A DNA stretch of 64,000 nt, from positions 124,001-188,000 of the forward strand of contig NZ_NSCM01000004.1 in assembly GCF_003287735.1 (NCBI RefSeq), given 5' to 3'. Positions 18,176 to 27,448 of this stretch are shown one piece after another. Origin of the DNA: Photorhabdus bodei (lineage in GTDB: Bacteria > Pseudomonadota > Gammaproteobacteria > Enterobacterales > Enterobacteriaceae). Under the pieces are notes generated by a model. It saw nothing but the letters and a program-made list of their open reading frames with translations. It was not told the DNA's origin and did no database searches. The position numbers and the translations under genes are program-made. Position 1 is the first letter of the stretch; every line of letters starts with the position of its first letter.

Positions 18176-18600
18176 ATGAAACTGAATAAAATTATAATAT
18201 CGGCCATGTTAATATTGGGTGTTGTGTCTATTGCATCTATAGCACATAAAACTGATCGAAGTTATATCACAGTGACCTTTAATGGTGCTATTATTGCTAT
18301 ACCTTATTCTACCGGACAGGGTCTTTTGGGTAAGAGTGTAAATCCTGGGAAAATTTCCAACGTAATATTGAAAAAGGCGAGAGCTTCAACCTATAAGAGT
18401 CTTGAGAACCATTTGGTAAATTGCAGATTACAACCCGTAGTTCATCAGTTATTATCTCGGGCAACATTGAAAATATTGCTGGCTTTACCTTGGGTGACTA
18501 ATAAGACGGATAAATCTCCGAAGTTGTGTCAGAGAAAGAAGCTTCATATATTCAGATTAATGATAAATTTTACTTTTTAATAGCTATTTCTTGATTATGA
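18176..18600 (+). pseudogene. Frameshifted fimbrial major-subunit (pilin) remnant
   Basis: An N-terminal signal sequence (residues 1-23) is followed by ITVTFNGAIIAIPYSTG, the beginning of a chaperone-usher pilin in which the usual Pro-Cys-Ser has become Pro-Tyr-Ser. ASTYKSLENHLVNC resembles the pilin ...F.I.L.NC block with the second cysteine. The reading then continues in other frames: VIISGNIENIAGFTLGD in one, and VSEKEASYIQINDKFYFLI in another. At least two frameshifts and loss of the first cysteine mark it as decayed. Confidence 0.5.
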
Positions 18601-18798
18601 AACAGGTGAGTCTGATTATTTTCAATAAAATTTTGGTGTTTAAGTTATCCCCACTATATAATTTTTTTATTCATGATATTCATCAATATTAAATTATTTT
18701 CATATCAATTTTATCTTTTTTTTATATTAATATAAAACTAATAAATAAGTGGAATAGATAAAAAAGATTTTTAATATTAATTCTTTTGTCTAATGATA

Positions 18799-18925
18799 TA
18801 TACCCTATGGATTTCAAGATGGATCGCGACGGCAAGGGAGTGAATCCCCGGGAGCATAGATAACGATGTGACCGGGGTGAGCGAGTGCAGCCAACAAAGA
18901 GGCAACTTGAAAGATGACGGGTATA
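18799..18925 (+). repeat. ERIC element
   Basis: Full 127-bp copy, TATACCC to GGGTATA, in AT-rich intergenic DNA. Confidence 0.92.
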
Positions 18926-19277
18926 GTTTAAATGAGTAATTCAGGATGGTTTATCCAATCTATAATTAATCTTATAAGTTTGTAATTGAATCATTTATTC
19001 ATAAAAGTAATTAATTTATTGGATATTGGTTGTATATTGCTTGAGTAATAATATTGATATTTTTAATAAATTAATTCTATTATATAAATAAGTAAGATGT
19101 TTGTTAGATAAATATCAGTAAATATTAATTGAGAAATATTCTTGCAATACATCATCTGTAAACAAAATTAAACATTAATAACGTGATTTTATTGTTGATT
19201 TATGTTAATAATTATAAATATAAAGCATCTATTTTAATGTTAATTTTTCCTTGTTAATTATTATCGAAGAATGAGTA

Positions 19278-19404
19278 TATACCCTATGGATTTCAAGATG
19301 CATCGCGACGGCAAGGGAATGAATCCCCGGGAGCATAGGTAACTATGTGACCGGGGTGAGTGAGTGCAGCCAACAAAGAGGCAACTTGAAAGATAACGGG
19401 TATA
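19278..19404 (+). repeat. ERIC element
   Basis: Full 127-bp copy about 140 bp upstream of the bactofilin gene. It has small changes (GGGAATGAATC, AGATAACGGG) relative to its neighbours. Confidence 0.92.
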
Positions 19405-19542
19405 GGTTTTTAACCGTTTAATAACGTTGTAAATACCTGCTTTTCTTTAGCATTAATTGTTATCTGTTCTGTTAAAATATTGATTTTGGTTTTGTATTTT
19501 CTAACGAAAAAAGCATGAAAAATAACAAAAACGTGAACAAAC

Positions 19543-20202
19543 ATGGCAAAATATCGTTTTTCGGACAACATTTTTTTGAGCTGTATATGGATCATGTGGA
19601 GCATTGCTCTGGGATTCTATCTGGCTGGTAATTCTTTTGGCTGTGCAGTGACAGCGATTCTCTCTTTTTTGGCTCTAATATTTTGCTTTATTCACATGAG
19701 GTCGAGATTAAAAACTATGTTTGGAAAAAAAGCAGAGGCAGCGGCTGTTGAGCCGGTATCTCAATTTGTTGATGATAAAAAGAACGCCGGTGCAGAAGCT
19801 CGTCGTTGTACTATTGTTGCCAAAAGTTCGGTATTTAAGGGCGATATTGATGTAGAAGGTGATATACAAATCTGGGGCAAAGTGATTGGCAATATCCGGG
19901 TGAAAGAGGGTGCGATCCGCATTATGCATGCTGGACGGGTTGAAGGTGAACTTAGCGCGCCAGAAATCATTATTGATGGTGACGTTGTGGGGACTTGCTG
20001 TGCAGCAACGTTGGATATTCTTGAACATGGTGAGCTGCGTGGAATCAGTCGTTGCAGCAGTATGTCCATCAAGCGCGGAGGCCTGTTTTTTGGGCAATCG
20101 GAACAGGTTGAAAACAAAACATCATCCGAACGTGTTGTACCAATAAAAGATACCAATATTGATAAATCTAAAGATAAGGCCACGGTAAAAACAAGTGCCT
20201 GA
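19543..20202 (+). CDS. Membrane-anchored bactofilin
   Basis: 219 aa. Two N-terminal hydrophobic helices (residues about 10-52) are followed by a bactofilin (DUF583/CcmA) right-handed beta-helix at about 85-185: CTIVAKSSVFKGDIDVEGDIQIWGKVIGNI and the repeated G-x-I/V turns. A charged tail ends the protein. Bactofilins polymerise without nucleotide and scaffold cell-envelope processes. This one has its own membrane anchor, unlike the mostly soluble family members. It stands alone between ERIC copies. Confidence 0.85.
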   Translation: MAKYRFSDNIFLSCIWIMWSIALGFYLAGNSFGCAVTAILSFLALIFCFIHMRSRLKTMFGKKAEAAAVEPVSQFVDDKKNAGAEARRCTIVAKSSVFKGDIDVEGDIQIWGKVIGNIRVKEGAIRIMHAGRVEGELSAPEIIIDGDVVGTCCAATLDILEHGELRGISRCSSMSIKRGGLFFGQSEQVENKTSSERVVPIKDTNIDKSKDKATVKTSA

Positions 20203-20208
20203 TAAACC

Positions 20209-20262
20209 AGGCCCGTGTGACATCTTATTCAGAGACTTTTGGCACGGGCCACTTCCTTTTTA
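20209..20262 (+). terminator. Rho-independent terminator
   Basis: Stem GGCCCGTG / CACGGGCC with a 25-nt loop followed by a T-rich run, directly after the bactofilin stop codon. Confidence 0.75.
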
Positions 20263-20298
20263 GTTTAAATCATGTTGTTCTATTTCCTCTGATTAAAG

Positions 20299-20425
20299 TA
20301 TACCCTATGGATTTCAAGATGGATCGCGACGGCAAGGGAGTGAATCCCCGGGAGCATAGCAAACTATGTGACCGAGGAGAGCGAGTGCAGCCAACAAAGA
20401 GGCAACTTGAAAGATAACGGATATA
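20299..20425 (+). repeat. ERIC element
   Basis: Full-length copy with several substitutions (ACCGAGGAGAG instead of ACCGGGGTGAG; end GATATA). It is more diverged than the others and probably older. Confidence 0.9.
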
Positions 20426-20483
20426 TATGGTTTATCGCATGGTAGGTATCCTATTTGTTAATTAATATTGGGAGGAGAAGAAT

Positions 20484-21020
20484 ATGGTTGTGGTGTTGGA
20501 AACAGACAGATTAATTATGCGTTCATGGAGAGAAGAAGACCGATTACCATTTTATCATTTGAATAGTAACGCAGAAGTCATGGAATATTTTCCTGCCACT
20601 TTGACGGTGGAACAGAGTAATACCATGGTGGATAGGATTATCCAAAGATTTGAGCAGCAGAGTGGTTGGGGATTATGGGCTGTAGAGCTGAAAGAAACTG
20701 GGGATTTTATTGGTTTTGTCGGTTTGAATATTCCTGTGGCGGAATTACCGTTTTCACCTTGTATCGAAATTGGATGGCGTCTTGATAAGCCATTTTGGGG
20801 TAAAGGTTACGCCAGTGAAGCCGCACGTAAAGCTTTGGATTTTGCTTTTACCCAATTAAAACTTGAGGAAATAGTTGCATTTACGACAATTTCCAATTTG
20901 CGATCTCAAAAAGTTATGGAGCGGCTTGGCATGGTGAAAGATGAAAATACTTTCTTGCATCCTTCATTACCGAGTGGGCATCCTCTTCATGAACATGTGC
21001 TTTACCGGGTTCGTCAATAA
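20484..21020 (+). CDS. RimJ/RimL-type GNAT acetyltransferase
   Basis: 178 aa with a strong GGGAGGAGAAG ribosome site. The start LETDRLIMRSWREEDRLPFYHL and the acetyl-CoA loop IEIGWRLDKPFWGKGYASEAARKAL (residues about 92-116), then TTISNLRSQKVMERLGM, are the hallmarks of the RimJ/RimL branch, which acetylates protein N-termini or small amines. Exact substrate unknown. Confidence 0.87.
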   Translation: MVVVLETDRLIMRSWREEDRLPFYHLNSNAEVMEYFPATLTVEQSNTMVDRIIQRFEQQSGWGLWAVELKETGDFIGFVGLNIPVAELPFSPCIEIGWRLDKPFWGKGYASEAARKALDFAFTQLKLEEIVAFTTISNLRSQKVMERLGMVKDENTFLHPSLPSGHPLHEHVLYRVRQ

Positions 21021-21099
21021 TAGCGCTATTCTCTTTTCTGGTTTTTGTTACTTTGATGTTTTATACTATTGTTGCATAGATTGTATCTTGGAAATTCAA

Positions 21100-21582
21100 A
21101 TGAAATATGAATTAGCTGTTATGGCGGCCTTGACTAAACTAGATCATCCTAATACCCGTTCAATTGTAGAAGCGACAGGGATATCTGAACGTAAGGTGCA
21201 ACAGGTTTTGCAAATATTGCAACAAGACTTAGAGGTAAAGATTAGCCGTATTAGAAATGGGAAGGTTAGTTATTTTGAAGTTATTTCTTGGGGAATATTT
21301 GAAAGTGGTCAGGCGATTAACTGTAAATTGAGCGATTTGGATCTGGCTAAGTTTAAATATTCCCGTCAGCAAGAGAAAGATATTAGAAGCCAAAAGAATA
21401 GAAAAACAATAATGACAACTTATAGTGAAAAAAAACATTATTTTGACCGTGTAAAATTAAAAAACTATAGAGATAGTATGCGTCTTGAAGGGATGAATAT
21501 TGTTATGAATAGTTTGCCTGAAACACCGAAAGAGCAAAAAAATCTTAAAGATAAACTCATTAGTAAATATAGTTTACAATGA
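21100..21582 (+). CDS. FicA/YhfG-type antitoxin fused to a winged-helix domain
   Basis: 160 aa from ATG 21100; TTG 21088 is an alternative. Residues 1-70 form a small winged helix-turn-helix: TRSIVEATGISERKVQQVLQILQQDL then a wing at RNGKVSYFEV. Residues about 105-135 match the class I Fic antitoxin FicA/YhfG: SEKKHYFDRVKLKNYRDSMRLEG. The inhibitory motif [S/T]xxxE[G/N] appears as SMRLEG (126-131), whose Glu blocks ATP gamma-phosphate binding in Fic. Plain YhfG is about 55-60 aa, so the N-terminal domain is extra and could autoregulate the operon. The fic gene starts 7 bp downstream. Confidence 0.75.
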   Translation: MKYELAVMAALTKLDHPNTRSIVEATGISERKVQQVLQILQQDLEVKISRIRNGKVSYFEVISWGIFESGQAINCKLSDLDLAKFKYSRQQEKDIRSQKNRKTIMTTYSEKKHYFDRVKLKNYRDSMRLEGMNIVMNSLPETPKEQKNLKDKLISKYSLQ

Positions 21583-21589
21583 GGTGGTT

Positions 21590-22174
21590 ATGGTAGATAA
21601 ATATGGAGCAGGGCAAGATCCCTATACATATCCGGGCATAGACACACTTATCAATAAATTAGCTATTCGTGATCCTGTTGTTCTTGAGCAGGCAGAAAGG
21701 GAACTCACTGAACTTGCTATATTGAATATTTCATTCCAGGAACCACCTTACGATTTGGTTTTTTGGTGTCAACTCCATAAACAAATATTTTCTGATTTAT
21801 ATGATTGGGCTGGTCAGCTAAGGATAATTGATATATCTAAAGGGGATACCCGTTTCTGTCATGCTAAATGTATTGAGATAGAAGGGAATAGGATATTTGA
21901 TATGCTAGAGAATGAAAATTATCTTGTAGGATTAAACTATCAGAAACTTATTAGAAAACTTGCTGAATATTATGCAGAATTAAATGTGATTCATCCTTTT
22001 AGAGAAGGAAATGGGCGAACACAGCGACTATTATTTGAATATATTGTTATAAACTGTGGATATAAAATCTCTTTTGAATCTATAGATGCTAAACAGTGGA
22101 TTGAGGCTAATATTTCTGCTTATCAATGTAACTATCAACCATTAATAAGGATTTTTGAAAATTGTGTCTCTTAA
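21590..22174 (+). CDS. fic: Fic-domain AMP-transferase toxin
   Basis: 194 aa from ATG 21590, with GAGGTGG just upstream. The canonical motif HPFREGNGRTQR is at residues 135-146, with the catalytic His, Phe, Gly-Asn-Gly and Arg all intact. The start DKYGAGQDPYTYPG mirrors E. coli Fic. E. coli Fic itself has a degenerate motif (HPFRVGSG), so this copy looks more active. Class I Fic toxins AMPylate target proteins such as DNA gyrase/topoisomerase IV. The upstream gene supplies the antitoxin. Confidence 0.88.
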   Translation: MVDKYGAGQDPYTYPGIDTLINKLAIRDPVVLEQAERELTELAILNISFQEPPYDLVFWCQLHKQIFSDLYDWAGQLRIIDISKGDTRFCHAKCIEIEGNRIFDMLENENYLVGLNYQKLIRKLAEYYAELNVIHPFREGNGRTQRLLFEYIVINCGYKISFESIDAKQWIEANISAYQCNYQPLIRIFENCVS

Positions 22175-22545
22175 ATTATATAATTTTGAGATGATATAAT
22201 GAATTATTTACTGGTATTTTTTATCTAAGGTTTCTGGTGACTTCAACTATTACTTACAGACAGAAAAATAGTTTTAATTATGGGGTTATATTAATAATAA
22301 GACGATTAAGTATTTAATATATTTTCCTGCTGAGATAACCTTCCGTGGAGTATTTATTTTTCTATGATTAATAGAATTTCATTCTATGAGCTTGCCGATT
22401 AAGCATTCCACTTAATTTTGATTGAATTTATTTAAAGTGATTGACGGTTTAAAAAATATAAAATAAATAAAACCGTACAATGAAAGCGACAAGAACAAAA
22501 CTATCCTTGTCACTTTATTTATTAAATATATTATTATCAATTGAT
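22175..22545. other. Intergenic region after fic
   Basis: No gene seen. Two hairpins near the right end (22444-22476, ACGGTTT/AAACCGT; 22483-22516, AAAGCGACAAG/CTTGTCACTTT with one mismatch) lie downstream of the small minus-strand peptide gene and could terminate it. Confidence 0.45.
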
Positions 22546-22713
22546 TTAAAGACAAATTGTCCCAAGGAAAAGGCTAAGAATAATTACTGGCGCACATGTC
22601 TTAGCGCATTTACCCAGAGATCTCTCAGAGTAATAACATAAATTTGCCGACGCGAAGTTAGGCGAGAAAGCGGTAATGCTCAATACTAAAATACAAATTG
22701 ATAGCTTTTTCAT
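22546..22713 (-). CDS. Small secreted cysteine-containing peptide
   Basis: 55-aa ORF with ATG at 22713 and a well-placed GATGAGGT ribosome site. Residues 1-23 are a convincing signal peptide (lysines, hydrophobic core, ending NFASA). The predicted 32-residue mature peptide begins NLCYYSER and has four cysteines (mature positions 3, 13, 17 and 30) and a hydrophobic C-terminal half. I do not recognise a family. It could be a bacteriocin-like, toxin-like or signalling peptide. It is isolated between fic and the CoiA-like gene. Confidence 0.5.
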   Translation of the reverse strand: MKKLSICILVLSITAFSPNFASANLCYYSERSLGKCAKTCAPVIILSLFLGTICL

Positions 22714-22992
22714 GGTTGGTACCTCATCAGGGGATTATGTAGAGTAAAATAATTTATCCTAGCTACTAATTATTGTTCAATAATAGGTAATAAGTTCTCT
22801 TTTCGTATAATTTTTTGTTGTATTGTTGAAAATCTGTTGAAGTTAAGTATGGATTTTAATGATTTTTTAGTTGCTGGTATTTTGAGTAGAAATAATATAC
22901 GCTTTAGTGTTTGTTTTAACTGACTTATTTAATTTAATTAAGATCATACTATAAAATTATTTTTCTTTATCAATAAGTAGGTTAGGGTTGTT
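22714..22992. other. Intergenic region between divergent genes
   Basis: About 280 bp of AT-rich DNA that must hold promoters for the small peptide and the CoiA-like gene. No recognisable operator. Confidence 0.4.
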
Positions 22993-24522
22993 ATGCTTGA
23001 ATATGCGATACTAAAAAAATCAAATGTAATAGTACATATTGATGAAGTGGATTACGGCGGTAAATGTGGTTGTATCTGTCCTGGGTGTCAAGATGAACTT
23101 ATTGCTAAAAATAGAGGAAAGAAAGTAAGTCATCATTTTGCTCATTCATCACGAGATGAAATGCAAAGTTGTTTAATGACACAGCTTCATATAGTTGCAC
23201 AGAAGCATTTTACTGAAATAAAGCATATAGAACTCCCCGAGGTTATTATTTACCATGGGGATTATCAAATAAATATACCAATGAGAAAAGCTAAGATATT
23301 AGATGCAGAAATAGAATTTAAAATAGGACGATTTCGTGCTGATGCTATATTGAGAACTAATTTAGGTGATATCATTATTGAGATTTTTGTGACACATAGA
23401 AATACTAGTGAAAAAATATCTTATTATAAATCAAATGAAATAGCATCATTGGAGTATGATCTAAGTTATTTTAAAAATAAGCCTATTCAAGATGCTATTA
23501 TTGCATTAAATAGTATGAGTGTTCCTGCTTCTTGGACTTGTTATATAAATGAGAATTATTATAAAAGTAAAGCACACAAAGAAAAAATTTATCACTTTGA
23601 AGAAAATAAAAAATATGCCAAGAAGATAACTAAATTTTTAATTAATGAAAACTTCATAAAGTTTCCAGACATTAAAATACCTATTGATATTACGTATGAA
23701 AATAAAAAATATGGTTTTGATATGGGATTGTTCAACGGAGATAAATATGTCCGATTTGACTCATTGATGATAAAAGAGCATGACGATTTTCTAATATTAG
23801 AATGTGTCAATAAAACTGGTGTTATATGGTTTGTTTTTTTATTTAAAAATTATATTCCTGAAGAAATAAAAAACTGTAATTTTAGTGTTATTATTAATAA
23901 TATGTTTGGTGATAATTGTTATAAAAGTAATAGTTATTGGTTTAATTATCTCCCTCTGAATAAATTAAAATTAAAGAGATTGAATGAATGTGCTATAAAT
24001 TTTAATAACAGCAAAAATATAGAGAATAAAGTTGTTGATATTTCAATGAAGTATAAATATTTTGATTTAAATGAAGCTTATGATTTGGGATATAACCAAT
24101 GGTTGAACTGGATGAGGAGAAATAGCCTTACTCCTAATAAATGGAGTCGGAAAGTTAAGATACCAATTCTATTAAACCATTATAAAGATTCATCATGTTT
24201 TTGGATGTTTAATCAATGGCATGTTTTAGTGCTTAGCTATTTAGTCGAATTAATAGATGAGTATCAGATCTATCGTGAAATAAAGTATGATGATTTGTTT
24301 GAACGTTTAAAGAAAATTTTACCCATAAGTCCAGTTTTCATTGAAATAGAGAGAAATGTGTATTATGAATATATACGTGAAGGTAACAGAAAGTTGATTT
24401 TTAAACGTGAGATTATTTTAGCTATGTTAGTACATTTTGATAAAAGAGGATATATTAAAGCATACGAAGATTTTTTTATTATAACTACGTGTCTAAAAGA
24501 ACAGTTAAAAATTGAATCTTGA
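22993..24522 (+). CDS. CoiA-like zinc-finger/nuclease protein
   Basis: 509 aa, very AT-rich. The N-terminus has a cysteine cluster (C25, C27, C29, C32) and GKKVSHHFAH with a later C60, as in the CoiA zinc-binding region. RADAIL (D117) and then GDIIIEIFVTH (E130) form the D...E.x.V pattern of the CoiA-type PD-(D/E)xK nuclease fold. The long C-terminal part (about 180-509) is not recognised. CoiA acts in recombination during competence, but stand-alone relatives in accessory regions of enterobacteria may be defence or mobile-element nucleases. Function inferred. Confidence 0.6.
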   Translation: MLEYAILKKSNVIVHIDEVDYGGKCGCICPGCQDELIAKNRGKKVSHHFAHSSRDEMQSCLMTQLHIVAQKHFTEIKHIELPEVIIYHGDYQINIPMRKAKILDAEIEFKIGRFRADAILRTNLGDIIIEIFVTHRNTSEKISYYKSNEIASLEYDLSYFKNKPIQDAIIALNSMSVPASWTCYINENYYKSKAHKEKIYHFEENKKYAKKITKFLINENFIKFPDIKIPIDITYENKKYGFDMGLFNGDKYVRFDSLMIKEHDDFLILECVNKTGVIWFVFLFKNYIPEEIKNCNFSVIINNMFGDNCYKSNSYWFNYLPLNKLKLKRLNECAINFNNSKNIENKVVDISMKYKYFDLNEAYDLGYNQWLNWMRRNSLTPNKWSRKVKIPILLNHYKDSSCFWMFNQWHVLVLSYLVELIDEYQIYREIKYDDLFERLKKILPISPVFIEIERNVYYEYIREGNRKLIFKREIILAMLVHFDKRGYIKAYEDFFIITTCLKEQLKIES

Positions 24523-24541
24523 TTTTTTATTTCTAGATAAC

Positions 24542-24669
24542 TTTTCAAAATAGTAGATCACTTGGAGGAAACTCAGTCCAATTTTTGCGATCTGATCAAT
24601 TGCAAAAAATCCCAAAACCACTAAACGGACTGAGTTATGCCTATCATAGCACTGATATCCCGCAATGAA
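24542..24669 (+). mobile_element. IS630-family 5'-end remnant
   Basis: About 128 bp nearly identical to the left end and first codons of the complete IS630 copy at 58.9 kb. Shared features are the terminal TTTTCAAAATA, the AACTCAGTCC block, and a transposase start encoding Met-Pro-Ile-Ile-Ala. The rest of the element is gone, replaced at 24671 by the IS50-like terminus. Confidence 0.8.
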
Positions 24670-24670
24670 C

Positions 24671-24689
24671 CTGTCTCTTAATCAGATCT
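24671..24689 (-). repeat. IS50 inside-end-like terminal repeat
   Basis: CTGTCTCTTAATCAGATCT differs at one base from the inside end of IS50/Tn5 (CTGTCTCTTGATCAGATCT). As in IS50, the transposase stop codon lies inside this repeat. Confidence 0.85.
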
Positions 24690-25545
24690 CCAGATCAACA
24701 GACTTAGCCAGCAAATAGCCATCCACTAGGGTTTGCAGCAGGAACCATCCTTCCCATAACCTTTTCCAACCCACTCGGCCGGTGCGTTTTGAATCATACC
24801 AACCTGCCAGTTTACCTAAATTGATGTACGCCCAATACAGAATCGGTGCTTTCTTTGGCGGACGTCGTTTCTCCTGCTTTGACCACAACAACTTCCAGGC
24901 CAGCGAACTCAATACCCCTTCACAACTTTGCTTTTCTGCTTCCTCTTTGTTCAACCCCATATAACGAAGCTGGTGTATTCGAACGGCTCACGGTCACAGA
25001 CCGAGATAATTTTCGGCATTTGCTCACCCAGCCGGCTTGCCATGGCCCGCGACGCCTGCTCCCACTTGTAGCTTTCTTTTTCTTCATAAGGACGCGTGTC
25101 ACGTTGCCGGCTTTTGCCATAATCCTGACCATCCCGAGTCCAGCGGTGCTGCTCAATCAATCCGACGACATGCTGTTTATGAGGCGCAAACAGTAAGACG
25201 GAATGCGCGTGTATTCCCCGGGACTTCTGACTGGACGTGGTATATCTCAGTTCATCCACCACCGTGGCATGGGAAAATGACAGGGTAGTCGTATCTTCTA
25301 ACGCCAGCAGGCAGTCATAGTTTTTTGCCTGCGCCACCGTGGCGGAAAAACCGGCATCGGCAATGACCTGAGGGGAAACAGACTGATTACGGGTGAAACG
25401 ATAGGCCGCTTCAATATCGGCCGGAGAATGTAAGGATTGCACGAGCGATTGTCCCGTATGGTTAGGTAGTGAACAGGCCATCTGAACAAGGCGTTTTGAA
25501 CGTCGCTTATCGCCTAATTCAGCGTGTTGAAAGGTCTCTTTTGCC
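24682..25545 (-). pseudogene. IS4-family (IS50/Tn5-like) transposase, internally deleted
   Basis: The N-terminal part (25545 down to about 24985) carries AELGDKRRSKRLVQMACSLP, the region around LLALEDTTTLSFSH with the first catalytic Asp, and ISVCDRE with the second. The C-terminal part (24682-24960) in another frame ends ILYWAYINLGKLAGWYDSKRTG...LWEGW, the Tn5 transposase tail. About 200 residues between them, including the YREK-type glutamate region, are missing. An in-frame TAG at the 5' end replaces a conserved Trp codon. The gene is inactive. Confidence 0.85.
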
Positions 25546-25747
25546 TATTGCTCGGTATCAGCTGAAAACATACAGGTTACCTCATCTGCGTTTTTTTATT
25601 GAGATCGATGAAATAAGCAAAAGTTCAAAAAGAATTCAGAGAATATTAAAATATTTGTGTAGGAAAAACAGAAACAGAAAGCTGTTTACACGCTGGCGAT
25701 ATTATTTGTCGGGGACGATATTCGCGCATTAGAAAGGATGCTACGCA

Positions 25748-26290
25748 ATGAGCCAAATTATCACACTGGCCCTTGATGGCGAGGCCATCCCATTAAAAAG
25801 TCTGACCGTAACCCCATCGGTGATGTTTCAGGACACAGACCAAAGCGGCCAGTCATCCAGTACCGCCGTGGCAGAGCGAGGCATTAAGCCTAAAGAGTTG
25901 CGCATTACGGGGATCATTCCGTTTACTGAGCAAAAAACGTTGTCACGCCTGTTTGCACTGGCGGAGGCCAAAGATAAGGGCAATCTGAAACGCTACCGTG
26001 TCGCTAACCTGACCGCAGGTGCTATCAACTTTCGCATCGGAACATTCACCCATACCATTGATGCCAGTAAGATCGACGGTAAACAGGCATGGCAGGTCAC
26101 ATTTACTTTGCGTGAGCATTTATCTGTTGCCGAAAAACGGGACGCCCGCGCTGCCGACAAGGTACAGACTAAGAAACAGACACAGACAACGCAAGTAAGT
26201 GCTACCGCCAAGGAAGCGCCGGAAAAATTAAGCTGGTTTGAAAGCAAAGTATTGAAACCGATTAATGACAAAATAGGCCCCGCTAAATAA
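25748..26290 (+). CDS. Phage baseplate-complex protein
   Basis: 180 aa. LALDGEAIPLKSLTVTPSVMFQDTDQSGQSSSTAVAERGIKPKELRITGIIPF is typical of a small baseplate protein that precedes the hub gene in several contractile prophages. The next gene begins at the stop codon (ATAATG overlap). It is intact but belongs to a ruined module (the following hub gene is broken). GC content is higher than in the flanking DNA. Confidence 0.55.
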   Translation: MSQIITLALDGEAIPLKSLTVTPSVMFQDTDQSGQSSSTAVAERGIKPKELRITGIIPFTEQKTLSRLFALAEAKDKGNLKRYRVANLTAGAINFRIGTFTHTIDASKIDGKQAWQVTFTLREHLSVAEKRDARAADKVQTKKQTQTTQVSATAKEAPEKLSWFESKVLKPINDKIGPAK

Positions 26291-27371
26291 TGACACCGAT
26301 TAACCGGCTCTATCTTTCCGGTGATGAAATTCACCTGGTTGACGCCAATATTATGCTGGAACTGGCATCCTGTGGCCGTGGCTTTATCACGGCGGAGACG
26401 ACAACGGACTACACTGGAAAACTGGTGCGGCTGGACGTGGGTTACACGGATTTGGTATTACGCTGGTTTACGGGCTATGTGGAACGCTCACAGCCAGCCC
26501 AAAACGGTTATCAGCGTTTGTTTGTGCGTGAGCTGGTCGGCGTGTTTGACCGATTGTGGTCGTGTTCATTTCAGCATCTAACACTGAGCCAGATTGCGGA
26601 CTGGTTGCAGGAGCACAGCGGACTGACCTTCACATTACCGGATGTTCCTTATACAGAGACACCTATCCCGCATTTTACCCATCATGGTACCGACTATCAG
26701 TGATTGTAGAAATTGCATTCGAAGGAGGCCGACCGGACAAGCCTTTTATCCGGCAGACATTAAGCCAGGGCAATACCTTGCCCGATATCAAACCAGGCGA
26801 GCAATTGCAGCAGCAGCGGGCGGAAGTCTCGCAGAGGGTAACTCAGGAAGGGAGTTGGATTCGTCAGACTGACCAAACTATTGATGAATCGTCCATGTAC
26901 CGTGAAGTCAGGACAGACACGGAAACGCGTACCGTCGTCGCACGGGAAACCACGATACAGGCCACGGATAAAACCACGGTTTTGGGCACGTCTACGCTAC
27001 TGGCGGGCGCTGTCCAGCAAATCGCAGACGGTGACTATAGTATAGTGACCTCATCAAATTTCGTTGCCAGTGTGGGGAAAGAGGCCAATGTTGAAGTCGG
27101 ATAAAAGCGGATAGAGAAAATTGGTCTGCTTAAGCAGAGCATCGCCGGAGCCAGGCAAGAAATCGTCGCGCCCGTGGTTTGGGTGGGCAGCCAGCAAATC
27201 AATGTCATGACCTTGATGTTAGAGACGCTGGTTGTGGTCAAAGAGTTGGCTGAACTGACAGCTGCGCATACGCATCACAACACAAGCACGCCGGAGAACG
27301 CCAGCGCGATAAGGAACACGGCTTATAAATCGGATAGGCTGAAACAGAAATATTCGCCTGTGATTGGTTGA
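26290..27371 (+). pseudogene. Phage baseplate/tail-tip gene with frameshift, deletion and nonsense codon
   Basis: The first 137 residues (INRLYLSGDEIHLVDANIMLEL...) stop at HHGTDYQ. The continuation IVEIAFEGGRPDKPFIRQTLSQGN...GSWIRQTDQTIDESS is in another frame after an apparent deletion. An in-frame TAA at 27102 interrupts VEVG/KRIEKIG. The end is EIVAPVVWVGSQQINV...HTHHNTSTPENASAI, the usual tail of these long hub/tail-tip proteins. The gene cannot produce a full protein. Confidence 0.65.
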
Positions 27372-27448
27372 CTTTCAGTCTGGCAGTGTTGTTTGTTTTA
27401 TAGTCATGTTATAGGTTGATATTTCCGATTCTAAGCATTAGACTTCTT

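Larger units (their letters stand above)
18601..19542. other. Gene-free AT-rich stretch with two ERIC copies
   Basis: Almost 1 kb with no supportable gene. It holds two ERIC elements in the same orientation about 350 bp apart. The sequence between them is very AT-rich and shows no clear ORF, terminator or RNA. Confidence 0.5.
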
